Shown here in pieces: positions 1 through 15,560 of a DNA stretch of 64,000 nucleotides; position 1 is the stretch's first letter, and each line of letters starts with the position of its first letter. The notes beneath the pieces are model-generated. The model was given only the letters and a program-made list of their open reading frames with translations. It ran no database searches and was not told where the DNA came from. The DNA comes from Coccinella septempunctata (taxonomy: Eukaryota; Arthropoda; Insecta; Coleoptera; Coccinellidae), in contig NC_058195.1 in the NCBI RefSeq assembly GCF_907165205.1, forward strand, positions 21,534,936-21,598,935, in the 5' to 3' direction. A program made the position numbers and the translations under genes.

Positions 1-1120
1 AGGAATTGATATCTCACTTTGCCGAATTGACCACTGAAATCTCAATTCCTATCTGAACTATCGAACTGAAATTCAACATGTGCATCTCATTTTTAAAACT
101 ATGTGCAGTTTCAAGATTTGGTTCGAATTGATCCAACAGTTTTCGAGGAATTGATATCACACTTTACCGAATTGACCACTGAAATCTCAATTCCTATCTG
201 AACTATCGAACTGAAATTCAACATGTGCATCTCATTTTTAAAACTATGTGCAGTTTCAAGATTTGGTTCGAATTGATCCAACAGTTTTCGAGGAATTGAT
301 ATCACACTTTACCGAATTGACCACTGAAATCTCAATTCCTATCTGAAGTATCGAACTGAAATTCAACAGGTGCATCTCAATCCGAAAACTCTGTGCAGTT
401 TCAAGATTTGGTTCGAATTGATCCAACAGTTTTCGAGGAATTGATATCTCACTTTGCCGAATTGACCACTGAAATCTCAATTCCTATCTGAACTATCGAA
501 CTGAAATTCAACATGTGCATCTCATTTTTAAAACTATGTGCAGTTTCAAGATTTGGTTCGAATTGATCCAACAGTTTTCGAGGAATTGATATCACACTTT
601 ACCGAATTGACCACTGAAATCTCAATTCCTATCTGAACTATCGAACTGAAATTCAACATGTGTATCTCAATTCGAAAACTATGTGCAGTTTCAAGATTTG
701 GTTCGAATTCATCCAACAGTTTTCGAGGAATTGATATCACACTTTGCCGAATTGACCACTGAAATCTCAATTCCTATCTAAACTATCGAACTGAAATTCA
801 ACATGTGCATCTCAATTCGAAAACTGTGTAAAATTTCAAGATTTGGTTCGAATTGATCCAACAGTTTTCGAGGAATTGATATCACACTTTGCCGAATTGA
901 CCACTGAAATCTCAATTCCTATCTGAACTATCGAACTGAAATTCAACATGTGCATCTCATTTCGAAAACTATGTGCAGTTTCAAGATTTGGTTCGAATTG
1001 ATACAACAGTTTTTGAGGAATTGATATCACACTTTGCCGAATAGACCACTGAAATCTCAATTCCTATCTGAAGTATCGAACTGAAATTCAACAGGTGCAT
1101 CTCAATCCGAAAACTCTGTG

Positions 1121-2510
1121 CAGTTTCAAGATTTGGTTCGAATTGATCCAACAGTTTTCGAGGAATTGATATCACACTTTGCCGAATTGACCACTGAAAT
1201 CTCAATTCCTATCTGAACTATCGAACTGAAATTCAACATGTGCATCTCAATTCGAAAACTGTGTGAAATTTCAAGATTCGGTTCGAATTGATCAAACAGT
1301 TTTCGATTAATTGATATCACACTTTGCCGAATTGACCACTGAAATCTCAATTCCTATCTGAACTATCGAACTGAAATTCAACATGTGTATCTCAATTCGA
1401 AAACTATGTGCAGTTTCAAGATTTGGGGAGAATTGGTCCAACAATTGTTAATGAAATGATATCACACTTTGCCGAATAGTCCACTGAAATCTCAATTGCT
1501 ATCTGAACATTCGAACTGAAATTAAACATGTGCTTCTCATTTCGAAAACTATGTGCAGTTTCAAGATTTGGTTCGAATTCATCCAACAGTTTTCGAGGAA
1601 TTGATATCACACTTTGCCGAATTGACCACTGAAATCTCAATTCCTATCTAAACTATCGAACTGAAATTCAACATGTGCATCTCAATTTGAAAACTGAGTA
1701 AAATTTCATGATTTGGTTCGAATTGATCCAACAGTTTTCGAGGAATTGATATCACACTTTGCCGAATTGACCACTGAAATCTCAATTCCTATCTGAACTA
1801 TCGGACTAAAATTCAACATGTGCATCTCAATTCGAACACTGTGTAAAATTTCAAGATTTGGTTCGAATTGATCCAACAGTTTTCGAGGAATTGATATCAC
1901 ACTTTGCCGAATTGACCACTGAAATCTCAATTCCTATCTGAACTATCGAACTGAAATTCAACATATGCATCTCAATTCGAAAACTATGTGCAGTTTCAAG
2001 ACTTGGGGAGAATTGGTCTAACAGTTTTTGAGGAATTGATATCACACTTTGCCGAATAGACCACTGAAATCTCAATTGCCATCTGAACTATCGGACTAAA
2101 ATTCAACATGTGCATCTCAATTCGAACACTGTGTAAAATTTCAAGATTTGGTTCGAATTGATCCAACAGTTTTCGAGGAATTGATATCACACTTTGCCGA
2201 ATAGACCACTGAAATCTCAATTGCTATCTGAACTATCGGACTAAAATTCAACATGTGCATCTCAATTCGAACACTGTGTAAAATTTCAAGATTTGGTTCG
2301 AATTGATCCAACAGTTTTCGAGGAATTGATATCACACTTTGCCGAATAGACCACTGAAATCTCAATTCCTATCTGAACTATCGAACTGAAATTCAACAGG
2401 TGCATCTCAATCCGAAGACTATGTGCAGTTTCAAGATTTGGTTCGAATTGATCCAACAGTTTTCGAGGAATTGAAATGATATTTTGTCGAATAGACCACT
2501 GAAATCTCAA
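1121..2510 (-). repeat. Higher-order block, copy 1 (16-monomer spacing)
   Basis: This run of monomers recurs in the same order 2320 bp (16 monomers) further along, at about 3441-4830. Shared rare marks are ATCAAACAG (about 1292 and 3612) and the G-type core CAACAATTGTTAATGAA (about 1439 and 3759). The next monomers (2576 and 4896) differ in subfamily, which sets the block end. Copies differ at scattered bases; for example GATTAATTGAT at 1304 becomes GAGGAATTGAT at 3624. Confidence 0.8.
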
Positions 2511-3440
2511 TTCCTATCTGAACTATCGGACTAAAATTCAACATGTGCATCTCAATTCGAACACTGTGTAAAATTTCAAGATTTGGTTCGAATTGATCCA
2601 ACAGTTTTCGAGGAATTGATATCACACTTTGCCGAATTGACCACTGAAATCTCAATTCCTATCTGAACTATCGAACTGAAATTCAACATATCCATCTCAA
2701 TTCGAAAACTATGTGCAGTTTCAAGACTTGGGAAGAATTGATCTAACAGTTTTCGAGGAATTGATATCACACTTTGCCGAATTGACCACTGAAATCTCAA
2801 TTCCTATCTGAACTATCGGACTAAAATTCAACATGTGCATCTCAATTCGAACACTGTGTAAAATTTCAAGATTTGGTTCGAATTGATCCAACAGTTTTCG
2901 AGGAATTGATATCACACTTTGCCGAATTGACCACTGAAATCTCAATTCCTATCTGAACTATCGAACTGAAATTCAACATGTGTATCTCAATTCGAAAACT
3001 ATATGCAGTTTCAAGATTTGGTTCGAATTCATCCAACAGTTTTCGAGGAATTGATATCACACTTTGCCGAATTGACCACTGAAATCTCAATTCCTATCTA
3101 AACTATTGAACTGAAATTCAACATGTGCATCTCAATTTGAAAACTGTGTAAAATTTCATGATTTGGTTCGAATTGATCCAACAGTTTTCGAGGAATTGAT
3201 ATCACACTTTGCCGAATAGACCACTGAAATCTCAATTCCTATCTGAACTATCGAACTGAAATTCAACAGGTGCATCTCAATCCGAAAACTATGTGCAGTT
3301 TCAAGATTTGGTTCGAATTGATCCAACAGTTTTCGAGGAATTGAAATGATATTTCGTCGAATCAACTACTGAAATCTCCATTCCTATCAGAACTATCGAT
3401 CTGAATTTCAACATGTGCATCTCAATTCGAAAACTGTGTG

Positions 3441-4830
3441 CAGTTTCAAGATTTGGTTCGAATTGATCCAACAGTTTTCGAGGAATTGATATCACACTTT
3501 GCCGAATTGACCACTGAAATCTCAATTCCTATCTGAACTATCGAACTGAAATTCAACATGTGCATCTCAATTCGAAAACTGTGTGAAATTTCAAGATTCG
3601 GTTCGAATTGATCAAACAGTTTTCGAGGAATTGATATCACACTTTGCCGAATTGACCACTGAAATCTCAATTCCTATCTGAACTATCGAACTGAAATTCA
3701 ACATGTGTATCTCAATTCGAAAACTATGTGCAGTTTCAAGATTTGGGGAGAATTGGTCCAACAATTGTTAATGAATTGATATCACACTTTGCCGAATAGT
3801 CCACTGAAATCTCAATTGCTATCTGAACTTTCGAACTGAAATTAAACATGTGCTTCTCATTTCGAAAACTATGTGCAGTTTCAAGATTTGGTTCGAATTC
3901 ATCCAACAGTTTTCGAGGAATTGATATCACACTTTGCCGAATTGACCACTGAAATCTCAATTCCTATCTAAACTATCGAACTGAAATTCAACATGTGCAT
4001 CTCAATTTGAAAACTGAGTAAAATTTCATGATTTGGTTCGAATTGATCCAACAGTTTTCGAGGAATTGATATCACACTTTGCCGAATTGACCACTGAAAT
4101 CTCAATTCCTATCTGAACTATCGGACTAAAATTCAACATGTGCATCTCAATTCGAACACTGTGTAAAATTTCAAGATTTGGTTCGAATTGATACAACAGT
4201 TTTCGAGGAATTGATATCACACTTTGCCGAATTGACCACTGAAATCTCAATTCCTATCTGAACTATCGAACTGAAATTCAACATATGCATCTCAATTCGA
4301 AAACTATGTGCAGTTTCAAGACTTGGGGAGAATTGGTCTAACAGTTTTTGAGGAATTGATATCACACTTTGCCGAATAGACCACTGAAATCTCAATTGCT
4401 ATCTGAACTATCGGACTAAAATTCAACATGTGCATCTCAATTCGAACACTGTGTAAAATTTCAAGATTTGGTTCGAATTGATCCAACAGTTTTCGAGGAA
4501 TTGATATCACACTTTGCCGAATAGACCACTGAAATCTCAATTGCTATCTGAACTATCGGACTAAAATTCAACATGTGCATCTCAATTCGAACACTGTCTA
4601 AAATTTCAAGATTTGGTTCGAATTGATCCAACAGTTTTCGAGGAATTGATATCACACTTTGCCGAATAGACCACTGAAATCTCAATTCCTATCTGAACTA
4701 TCGAACTGAAATTCAACAGGTGCATCTCAATCCGAAAACTATGTGCAGTTTCAAGATTTGGTTCGAATTGATCCAACAGTTTTCGAGGAATTGAAATGAT
4801 ATTTTGTCGAATAGACCACTGAAATCTCAA
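3441..4830 (-). repeat. Higher-order block, copy 2 (16-monomer spacing)
   Basis: This is the second copy of the block at 1121-2510, offset exactly 2320 bp with no length change. About ten consecutive monomers keep the same subfamily order, far more than chance reuse of types would give. Confidence 0.8.
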
Positions 4831-5120
4831 TTCCTATCTGAACTATCGGACTAAAATTCAACATGTGCATCTCAATTCGAACACTGTGTAAAATTTCAAT
4901 ATTTGGTTCGAATTGATCCAACAGTTTTCGAGGAATTGATATCACACTTTGCCGAATTGACCACTGAAATCTCAATTCCTATCTGAACTATCGAACTGAA
5001 ATTGAACATGTGCATCTCATTTCGAAAATTATGTGCAGTTTCAAGATTTGGTTCGAATTGATCCAACAGTTTTCGAGGAATTGATATCACACTTTGCCGA
5101 ATAGACCACTGAAATCTCAA

Positions 5121-5990
5121 TTCCTATCTGAACTATCGAACTGAAATTCAACAGGTGCATCTCAATCCGAAAACTATGTGCAGTTTCAAGATTTGGTTCG
5201 AATTGATCCAACAGTTTTCAAGGAATTGATATCACACTTTGCCGAATTGACCACTGAAATCTCAATTCCTATCTGAACTATCGAACTGAAATTCAACATA
5301 TGCATCTCAATTCGAAAACTATGTGCAGTTTCAAGACTTGGGGAGAATTGGTCCAACAGTTTTTGAGGAATTGATATCACACTTTGCCGAATAGTCTACT
5401 GAAATCTCAATTGCTATCTGAACTTTCGAACTGAAATTAAACATGTGCTTCTCATTTCGAAAACTATGTGCAGTTTCAAGATTTGGTTCGAATTCATCCA
5501 ACAGTTTTCGAGGAATTGATATCACACTTTGCCGAATTGACCACTGAAATCTCAATTCCTATCTGAACTATCGAACTGAAATTCAACAGGTGCATGTCAA
5601 TCCGAAAACTATGTGCAGTTTCAAGATTTGATTCGAATTGATCCAACAGTTTTCAAGGAATTGATATCACACTTTGCCGAATTGACCACTGAAATCTCAA
5701 TTCCTATCTGAACTATCGAACTGAAATTCAACATATGCATCTCAATTCGAAAACTATGTGCAGTTTCAAGACTTGGGGAGAATTGGTCCAACAGTTTTTG
5801 TGGAATTGATATCACACTTTGCCAAATAGTCTACTGAAATCTCAATTGCTATCTGAACTTTCGAACTGAAATTAAACATGTGCTTCTCATTTCGAAAACT
5901 ATGTGCAGTTTCAAGATTTGGTTCGAATTCATCCAACAGTTTTCGAGGAATTGATATCACACTTTGCCGAATTGACCACTGAAATCTCAA
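5121..5990 (-). repeat. Tandem duplication of a 3-monomer (435 bp) unit
   Basis: 5121-5555 and 5556-5990 are consecutive copies of one three-monomer series (a CAGGTGCAT monomer, S type, D type). They differ at few positions, such as GTGCATCTC against GTGCATGTC. A related D-type copy follows at 6861-7005. This is the shortest clear higher-order unit in the left segment. Confidence 0.75.
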
Positions 5991-8900
5991 TTCCTATCTG
6001 AACTATCGGACTGAAATTCAACATGTGCATCTCAATTCGAAAACTGTGTAAAATTTCAATATTTGGTTCGAATTGATCCAACAGTTTTCGAGGAATTGAT
6101 ATCACACTTTGCCGAATTGACCACTGAAATCTCAATTCCTATCTGAACTATCGAACTGAAATTCAACATATGCATCTCAATTCGAAAACTATGTGCAGTT
6201 TCAAGACTTGGGGAGAATTGGTCCAACAGTTTTTGAGGAATTGATATCACACTTTGCCGAATAGACCACTGAAATCTCAATTGCTATCTGAACTATCGAA
6301 CTGAAATTAAACATGTGCATCTCATTTCGAAAATTATGTGCAGTTTCAAGATTTGGTTCGAATTGATCCAACAGTTTTCGAGGAATTGATATCACACTTT
6401 GCCGAATAGACCACTGAAATCTCAATTCCTATCTGAACTATCGAACTGAAATTCAACAGGTGCATGTCAATCCGAAAACTATGTGCAGTTTCAAGATTTG
6501 ATTCGAATTGATCCAACAGTTTTCAAGGAATTGATATCACACTTTGGCGAATTGACCACTGAAATCTCAATTTCTATCTGAACTATCGAACTGAAATTCA
6601 ACATGTGCATCTCAATTCGAAAACTATGTGCAGTTTCAAGATTTGGGGAGAATTGGTCCAACAGTTTTCGAGGAATTGACATCACACATTGCTGAATTGA
6701 CCACTGAAATCTCAATTCCTATCTGAACTATCGAACTGAAATTCAACATATGCATCTCAATTCGAAAACTATGTGCAGTTTCAAGACTTGGGGAGAATTG
6801 GTCCAACAGTTTTTGAGGAATTGATATCACACTTTGCCGAATAGTCTACTGAAATCTCAATTGCTATCTGAACTTTCGAACTGAAATTAAACATGTGCTT
6901 CTCATTTCGAAAACTATGTGCAGTTTCAAGATTTGGTTCGAATTCATCCAACAGTTTTCGAGGAATTGATATCACACTTTGACGAATTGACCACTGAAAT
7001 CTCAATTGCTATCTGAACTATCGAACTGAAATTAAACATGTGCATCTCATTTCGAAAATTATGTGCAGTTTCAAGATTTGGTTCGAATTGATCCAACAGT
7101 TTTCGAGGAATTGATATCACACTTTGCCGAATAGACCACTGAAATCTCAATTCCTATCTGAACTATCGAACTGAAATTCAACAGGTGCATGTCAATCCGA
7201 AAACTATGTGCAGTTTCAAGATTTGATTCGAATTGATCCAACAGTTTTCAAGGAATTGATATCACACTTTGGCGAATTGACCACTGAAATCTCAATTTCT
7301 ATCTGAACTATCGAACTGAAATTCAACATGTGCATCTCAATTCGAAAACTATGTGCAGTTTCAAGATTTGGGGAGAATTGGTCCAACAGTTTTTGAGGAA
7401 TTGATATCACACTTTGCCGAATAGACCACTGAAATCTCAATTGCTATCTGAACTATCGAACTGAAATTAAACATGTGCATCTCATTTCGAAAATTATGTA
7501 CAGTTTCAAGATTTGGTTCGAATTGATCCAACAGTTTTCGAGGAATTGATATCACACTTTGCCGAATAGACCACTGAAATCTCAATTCCTATCTGAACTA
7601 TCGAACTGAAATTCAACAGGTGCATGTCAATCCGAAAACTATGTGCAGTTTCAAGATTTGATTCGAATTGATCCAACAGTTTTCAAGGAATTGATATCAC
7701 ACTTTGGCGAATTGACCACTGAAATCTCAATTTCTATCTGAACTATCGAACTGAAATTCAACATGTGCATCTCAATTCGAAAACTATGTGCAGTTTCAAG
7801 ATTTGGTTCGAATTGATCCGACAGTTTTTTAGGAATTGATATCACACTTTGCCGAATTGACCACTGAAATCTCAATTCCTATCTGAACTATCGAACTGAG
7901 ATTCAACATATGCATCTCAATTCGAAAACTATGTGCAGTTTCAAGACTTGAGGAGAATTGGTCCAACAGTTTTTGAGGAATTGATATCACACTTTGCCGA
8001 ATAGACCACTGAAATCTCAATTCCTATCTGAACTATCGAACTGAAATTCAACATATGCATCTCAATTCGAAAACTATGTGCAGTTTCAAGACTTGGGGAG
8101 AATTGGTCCAACAGTTTTTGAGGAATTGATATCACACTTTGCCGAATAGTCTACTGAAATCTCAATTGCTATCTGAACTTTCGAACTGAAATTAAACATG
8201 TGCTTCTCATTTCGAAAACTATGTGCAGTTTCAAGATTTGGTTCGAATTCATCTAACAGTTTTCGAGGAATTGATATCACACTTTGCCGAATTGACCACT
8301 GAAATCTCAATTCCTATCTGAACTATCGGACTGAAATTCAACATGTGCATCTCAATTCGAAAACTGTGTAAAATTTCAATATTTGGTTCGAATTGATCCA
8401 ACAGTTTTAGAGGAATTGATATCACACTTTGCCGAATTGACCACTGAAATCTCAATTCCTATCTGAACTATCGAACTGAAATTCAACAGGTGCATGTCAA
8501 TCCGAAAACTATGTGCAGTTTCAAGATTTGATTCGAATTGATCCAACAGTTTTCAAGGAATTGATATCACACTTTGCCGAATTGACCACTGAAATCTCAA
8601 TTCCTATCTGAACTATCGAACTGAAATTCAACATATGCATCTCAATTCGAAAACTATGTGCAGTTTCAAGACTTGGGGAGAATTGGTCCAACAGTTTTTG
8701 TGGAATTGATATCACACTTTGCCGAATAGTCTACTGAAATCTCAATTGCTATCTGAACTTTCGAACTGAAATTAAACAGGTGCATGTCAATCCGAAAACT
8801 ATGTGCAGTTTCAAGATTTGGTTCGAATTGATCCAACAGTTTTCGAGGAATTGATATCACACTTTGCCGAATAGTCTACTGAAATCTCAATTGCTATCTG

Positions 8901-9325
8901 AACTATCGAACTGAAATTAAACATGTGCATCTCATTTCGAAAATTATATGCAGTTTCCAGATTTGGTTCGAATTGATCCAACAGTTTTCGAGGAATTGAT
9001 ATCACACTTTGTCGAATAGACCACTGAAATCTCAATTCCTATCTGAACTATCGAACTGAAATTCAACAGGTGCATGTCAATCCGAAAACTATGTGCAGTT
9101 TCAAGATTTGATTCGAATTGATCCAACAGTTTTCAAGGAATTGATATCACACTTTGGCGAATTGACCACTGAAATCTCAATTTCTATCTGAACTATCGAA
9201 CTGAAATTCAACATGTGCATCTCAATTCGAAAACTATGTGCAGTTTCAAGATTTGGTTCGAATTGATCCGACAGTTTTTTAGGAATTGATATCACACTTT
9301 GCCGAATTGACCACTGAAATCTCAA

Positions 9326-10340
9326 TTCCTATCTGAACTATCGAACTGAAATTCAACATGTGCATCTCATTTCGAAAACTATGTGCAGTTTCAAGATTTG
9401 GTTCGAATTGATCCAACAGTTTTCGAGGAATTGATATCACACTTTGCTGAATTGATCACTGAAATCTCAATTTCTATCTGAACTATCGAACTGAAATTCA
9501 ACATGTGCATCTCATTTCGAAAATCATGTGCAGTTTCAAGATTTGTTTCGAATTGATCCAACAGTTTTCAAAGAATTGATATCACACTTTGGCGAATTGA
9601 CCACTGAAATCTCAATTCCTATCTGAACTATCGAACTGAAATTCAACATGTGCATCTCATTTCGAAAACTATGTGCAGTTTCAAGATTTGGTTCGAATTC
9701 ATCCAACAGTTTTCAAGGAATTGATATCACACTTTGGCGAATTGACCACTGAAATCTTAATTCCTATCTGAACTATCGAACTGAAATTCAACATGTGCAT
9801 CTCAATTCGAAAACTATGTGCAGTTTCAAGATTTGGTTCGAATTGATCCGACAGTTTTTTAGGAATTGATATCACACTTTGCCGAATTGACCACTGAAAT
9901 CTCAATTCCTATCTGAACTATCGAACTGAAATTCAACATGTGCATCTCATTTCGAAAACTATGTGCAGTTTCAAGATTTGGTTCGAATTCATCCAACAGT
10001 TTTCAAGGAATTGATATCACACTTTGGCGAATTGACCACTGAAATCTCAATTCCTATCTGAACTATCGAACTGAAATTCAACATATGCATCTCAATTCGA
10101 AAACTATGTGCAGTTTCAAGACTTGGGGAGAATTGGTCCAACAGTTTTTGAGGAATTGATATCACACTTTGCCGAATAGACCACTGAAATCTCAATTCCT
10201 ATCTGAACTATCGAACTGAAATTCAACAGGTGCATCTCAATCCGAAAACTATGTGTAGTTTCAAGATTTGGTTCGAATTGATCCAACAGTTTTCGAGTAA
10301 TTGATATCACACTTTGCCGAATTGACCACTGAAATCTCAA
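9326..10340 (-). repeat. 7-monomer (1015 bp) tandem higher-order unit, copy 1
   Basis: This seven-monomer unit is followed directly by a second copy at 10341-11355. Both include the GCTGAATTGATCACTG monomer (about 9446 and 10461) and the K-type monomer with CCGACAGTTTTTTAGG. Copy 1 keeps CCACTGAAAT where later copies have CCACCGAAAT. Confidence 0.8.
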
Positions 10341-11355
10341 TTCCTATCTGAACTATCGAACTGAAATTCAACATGTGCATCTCATTTCGAAAACTATGTG
10401 CAGTTTCAAGATTTGGTTCGAATTGATCCAACAGTTTTCGAGGAATTGATATCACACTTTGCTGAATTGATCACTGAAATCTCAATTTCTATCTGAACTA
10501 TCGAACTGAAATTCAACATGTGCATCTCATTTCGAAAATCATGTGCAGTTTCAAGATTTGTTTCGAATTGATCCAACAGTTTTCAAAGAATTGATATCAC
10601 ACTTTGGCGAATTGACCACTGAAATCTCAATTCCTATCTGAACTATCGAACTGAAATTCAACATGTGCATCTCATTTCGAAAACTATGTGCAGTTTCAAG
10701 ATTTGGTTCGAATTCATCCAACAGTTTTCAAGGAATTGATATCACACTTTGGCGAATTGACCACTGAAATCTTAATTCCTATCTGAACTATCGAACTGAA
10801 ATTCAACATGTGCATCTCAATTCGAAAACTATGTGCAGTTTCAAGATTTGGTTCGAATTGATCCGACAGTTTTTTAGGAATTGATATCACACTTTGCCGA
10901 ATTGACCACTGAAATCTCAATTCCTATCTGAACTATCGAACTGAAATTCAACATGTGCATCTCATTTCGAAAACTATGTGCAGTTTCAAGATTTGGTTCG
11001 AATTCATCCAACAGTTTTCAAGGAATTGATATCACACTTTGGCGAATTGACCACTGAAATCTCAATTCCTATCTGAACTATCGAACTGAAATTCAACATA
11101 TGCATCTCAATTCGAAAACTATGTGCAGTTTCAAGACTTGGGGAGAATTGGTCCAACAGTTTTTGAGGAATTGATATCACACTTTGCCGAATAGACCACT
11201 GAAATCTCAATTCCTATCTGAACTATCGAACTGAAATTCAACAGGTGCATCTCAATCCGAAAACTATGTGTAGTTTCAAGATTTGGTTCGAATTGATCCA
11301 ACAGTTTTCGAGTAATTGATATCACACTTTGCCGAATTGACCACCGAAATCTCAA
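10341..11355 (-). repeat. 7-monomer (1015 bp) tandem higher-order unit, copy 2
   Basis: This is the second tandem copy of 9326-10340. It carries CCACCGAAAT near 11342, shared with the third, partial copy near 12937 but absent from copy 1. The 10.6-11.8 kb and 12.2-13.4 kb copies are therefore the most recently related pair. Confidence 0.8.
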
Positions 11356-12225
11356 TTCCTATCTGAACTATCGAACTGAAATTCAACATGTGCATCTCAA
11401 TTCGAAAACTATGTGCAGTTTCAAGATTTGGTTCGAAATGATCCAATAGTTCCTTAGGAATTGAAATGATATTTTGTCGAATCAACTACTGAAATCTCCA
11501 TTCCTATCAGAACTATCGATCTGAAATTCAACATGTGCATCTCATTTCGAAAACTATGTGCAGTTTCAAGATTTGGTTCGAATTGATCCAACAGTTTTCA
11601 AGGAATTGATATCACACTTTGGCGAATTGACCACTGAAATCTCAATTCCTATCTGAACTATCGAACTGAAATTCAACATATGCATCTCAATTCGAAAACT
11701 ATGTGCAGTTTCAAGACTTGGGGAGAATTGGTCCAACAGTTTTTGAGGAATTGATATCACACTTTGCCGAATAGTCTACTGAAATCTCAATTGCTATCTG
11801 AACTTTCGAACTGAAATTAAACATGTGCTTCTCATTTCGAAAACTATGTGCAGTTTCAAGATTTGGTTCGAATTCATCTAACAGTTTTCGAGGAATTGAT
11901 ATCACACTTTGCCGAATTGACCACTGAAATCTCAATTCCTATCTGAACTATCGGACTGAAATTCAACATGTGCATCTCAATTCGAAAACTGTGTAAAATT
12001 TCAATATTTGGTTCGAATTGATCCAACAGTTTTAGAGGAATTGATATCACACTTTGCCGAATTGACCACTGAAATCTCAATTCCTATCTGAACTATCGAA
12101 CTGAAATTCAACAGGTGCATGTCAATCCGAAAACTATGTGCAGTTTCAAGATTTGATTCGTATTGATCCAACAGTTTTCTAAGAATTGATATCACACTTT
12201 GCCGAATTGACCACTGAAATCTCAA

Positions 12226-13385
12226 TTCCTATCTGAACTATCGAACTGAAATTCAACATATGCATCTCAATTCGAAAACTATGTGCAGTTTCAAGATTTG
12301 GTTCGAATTCATCCAACAGTTTTCAAGGAATTGATATCACACTTTGGCGAATTGACCACTGAAATCTTAATTCCTATCTGAACTATCGAACTGAAATTCA
12401 ACATGTGCATCTCAATTCGAAAACTATGTGCAGTTTCAAGATTTGGTTCGAATTGATCCGACAGTTTTTTAGGAATTGATATCACACTTTGCCGAATTGA
12501 CCACTGAAATCTCAATTCCTATCTGAACTATCGAACTGAAATTCAACATGTGCATCTCATTTCGAAAACTATGTGCAGTTTCAAGATTTGGTTCGAATTC
12601 ATCCAACAGTTTTCAAGGAATTGATATCACACTTTGGCGAATTGACCACTGAAATCTCAATTCCTATCTGAACTATCGAACTGAAATTCAACATATGCAT
12701 CTCAATTCGAAAACTATGTGCAGTTTCAAGACTTGGGGAGAATTGGTCCAACAGTTTTTGAGGAATTGATATCACACTTTGCCGAATAGACCACTGAAAT
12801 CTCAATTCCTATCTGAACTATCGAACTGAAATTCAACAGGTGCATCTCAATCCGAAAACTATGTGTAGTTTCAAGATTTGGTTCGAATTGATCCAACAGT
12901 TTTCGAGTAATTGATATCACACTTTGCCGAATTGACCACCGAAATCTCAATTCCTATCTGAACTATCGAACTGAAATTCAACATGTGCATCTCAATTCGA
13001 AAACTATGTGCAGTTTCAAGATTTGGTTCGAAATGATCCAATAGTTCCTTAGGAATTGAAATGATATTTTGTCGAATCAACTACTGAAATCTCCATTCCT
13101 ATCAGAACTATCGATCTGAAATTCAACATGTGCATCTCATTTCGAAAACTATGTGCAGTTTCAAGATTTGGTTCGAATTGATCCAACAGTTTTCAAGGAA
13201 TTGATATCACACTTTGGCGAATTGACCACTGAAATCTCAATTCCTATCTGAACTATCGAACTGAAATTCAACATATGCATCTCAATTCGAAAACTATGTG
13301 CAGTTTCAAGACTTGGGGAGAATTGGTCCAACAGTTTTCGAGGAATTGATATCACACTTTGCCGAATTGACCACTGAAATCTCAA
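12226..13385 (-). repeat. 8-monomer block copied from 10631-11790 (1595 bp offset)
   Basis: Eight monomers repeat those at 10631-11790 at an offset of 11 monomers. Beyond it the match continues at an offset of 10 monomers (12001-12225 against 13451-13675), because a D-type monomer present at 11791-11935 is missing here. The copy lost exactly one monomer, as expected for unequal exchange in register. Confidence 0.75.
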
Positions 13386-14400
13386 TTCCTATCTGAACTA
13401 TCGGACTGAAATTCAACATGTGCATCTCAATTCGAAAACTGTGTAAAATTTCAATATTTGGTTCGAATTGATCCAACAGTTTTAGAGGAATTGATATCAC
13501 ACTTTGCCGAATTGACCACTGAAATCTCAATTCCTATCTGAACTATCGAACTGAAATTCAACAGGTGCATGTCAATCCGAAAACTATGTGCAGTTTCAAG
13601 ATTTGATTCGTATTGATCCAACAGTTTTCTAAGAATTGATATCACACTTTGCCGAATTGACCACTGAAATCTCAATTCCTATCTGAACTATCGAACTGAA
13701 ATTCAACATGTGCATCTCAATTCGAAAACTGTGTAAAATTTCAAGATTTGGTTCGAATTGATGCAACAGTTTTCGAGGAATTGATATCACACTTTGCCGA
13801 ATTGACCACTGAAATCTCAATTCCTATCTGAACTATCGAACTGAAATTCAACAGGTGCATGTCAATCCGAAAACTATGTGCAGTTTCAAGATTTGGTTCG
13901 AATTGATCCAACAGTTTTCGAGGAATTGATATCACACTTTGCCAAATTGACCACTGAAATCTCAATTGCTATCTGAACTATCGAACTGAAATTAAACATG
14001 TGCATCTCATTTCGAAAATTATGTGCAGTTTCAAGATTTGGTTCGAATTGATTCAACAGTTTTCGAGGAATTGATATCACACTTTGCCGAATAGACCACT
14101 GAAATCTCAATTCCTATCTGAACTATCGAACTGAAATTCAACAGGTGCATGTCAATCCGAAAACTATGTGCAGTTTCAAGATTTGATTCGAATTGATCCA
14201 ACAGTTTTCAAGGAATTGATATCACACTTTGGCGAATTGACCACTGAAATCTCAATTTCTATCTGAACTATCGAACTGAAATTCAACATGTGCATCTCAA
14301 TTCGAAAACTATGTGCAGTTTCAAGATTTGGTTCGAATTGATCCGACAGTTTTTTAGGAATTGATATCACACTTTGCCGAATTGACAACTGAAATCTCAA

Positions 14401-15560
14401 TTCCTATCTGAACTATCGGACTGAAATTCAACATGTGCATCTCAATTCGAAAACTGTGTAAAATTTCAAGATTTGGTTCGAATTGATCCAACAGTTTTCG
14501 AGGAATTGATATCACACTTTGCCGAATTGACCACTGAAATCTCAATTCCTATCTGAACTATCGAACTGAAATTCAACAGGTGCATGTCAATCCGAAAACT
14601 ATGTGCAGTTTCAAGATTTGGTTCGAATTGATCCAACAGTTTTCGAGGAATTGATATCACACTTTGCCGAATTGACCACTGAAATCTCAATTCCTATCTG
14701 AACTATCGAACTGAAATTCAACATGTGCATCTCATTTCGAAAACTATGTGCAGTTTCAAGAGTTGGTTCGAATTGATCCAACAGTTTTCGAGGAATTGAT
14801 ATCACACTTTGCTGAATTGATCACTGAAATCTCAATTTCTATCTGAACTATCGAACTGAAATTCAACATGTGCATCTCATTTCGAAAATCATGTGCAGTT
14901 TCAAGATTTGATTCGAATTGATCCAACAGTTTTCAAGGAATTGATATCACACTTTGGCGAATTGACCACTGAAGTCTCAATTTCTATCTGAACTATCGAA
15001 CTGAAATTCAACATGTGCATCTCATTTCGAAAACTATGTGCAGTTTCAAGATTTGGTTCGAAATGATCCAACAGTTTTCGAGGAATTGATATCACACTTT
15101 GCTGAATTGATCACTGAAATCTCAATTTCTATCTGAACTATCGAACTGAAATTCAACATGTGCATCTCATTTCGAAAATCATGTGCAGTTTCAAGATTTG
15201 ATTCGAATTGATCCAACAGTTTTCAAGTAATTGATATCACACTTTGGCGAATTGACCACTGAAATCTCAATTTCTATCTGAACTATCGAACTGAAATTCA
15301 ACATGTGCATCTCAATTCGAAAACTATGTGCAGTTTCAAGATTTGGGGAGAATTGGTTCAACAATTGTTAATGAATTGATATCACACTTTGCCGAATAGT
15401 CCACTGAAATCTCAATTGCTATCTGAACTTTCGAACTGAAATTAAACATGTGCTTCTCATTTCGAAAATTATGTGCAGTTTCAAGATTTGGTTCGAATTG
15501 ATCCAACAGTTTTCGAGGAATTGATATCACACTTTGCCGAATTGACCACTGAAATCTCAA
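14401..15560 (-). repeat. 8-monomer (1160 bp) higher-order unit, copy 1
   Basis: This is the first of three copies of an eight-monomer unit (the others are 15561-16720 and 18171-19330). The diagnostic mark is AGAGTTGGTTCG, a private T-to-G change found at 14759, 15919 and 18529, spaced 1160 and 2610 bp. Confidence 0.82.
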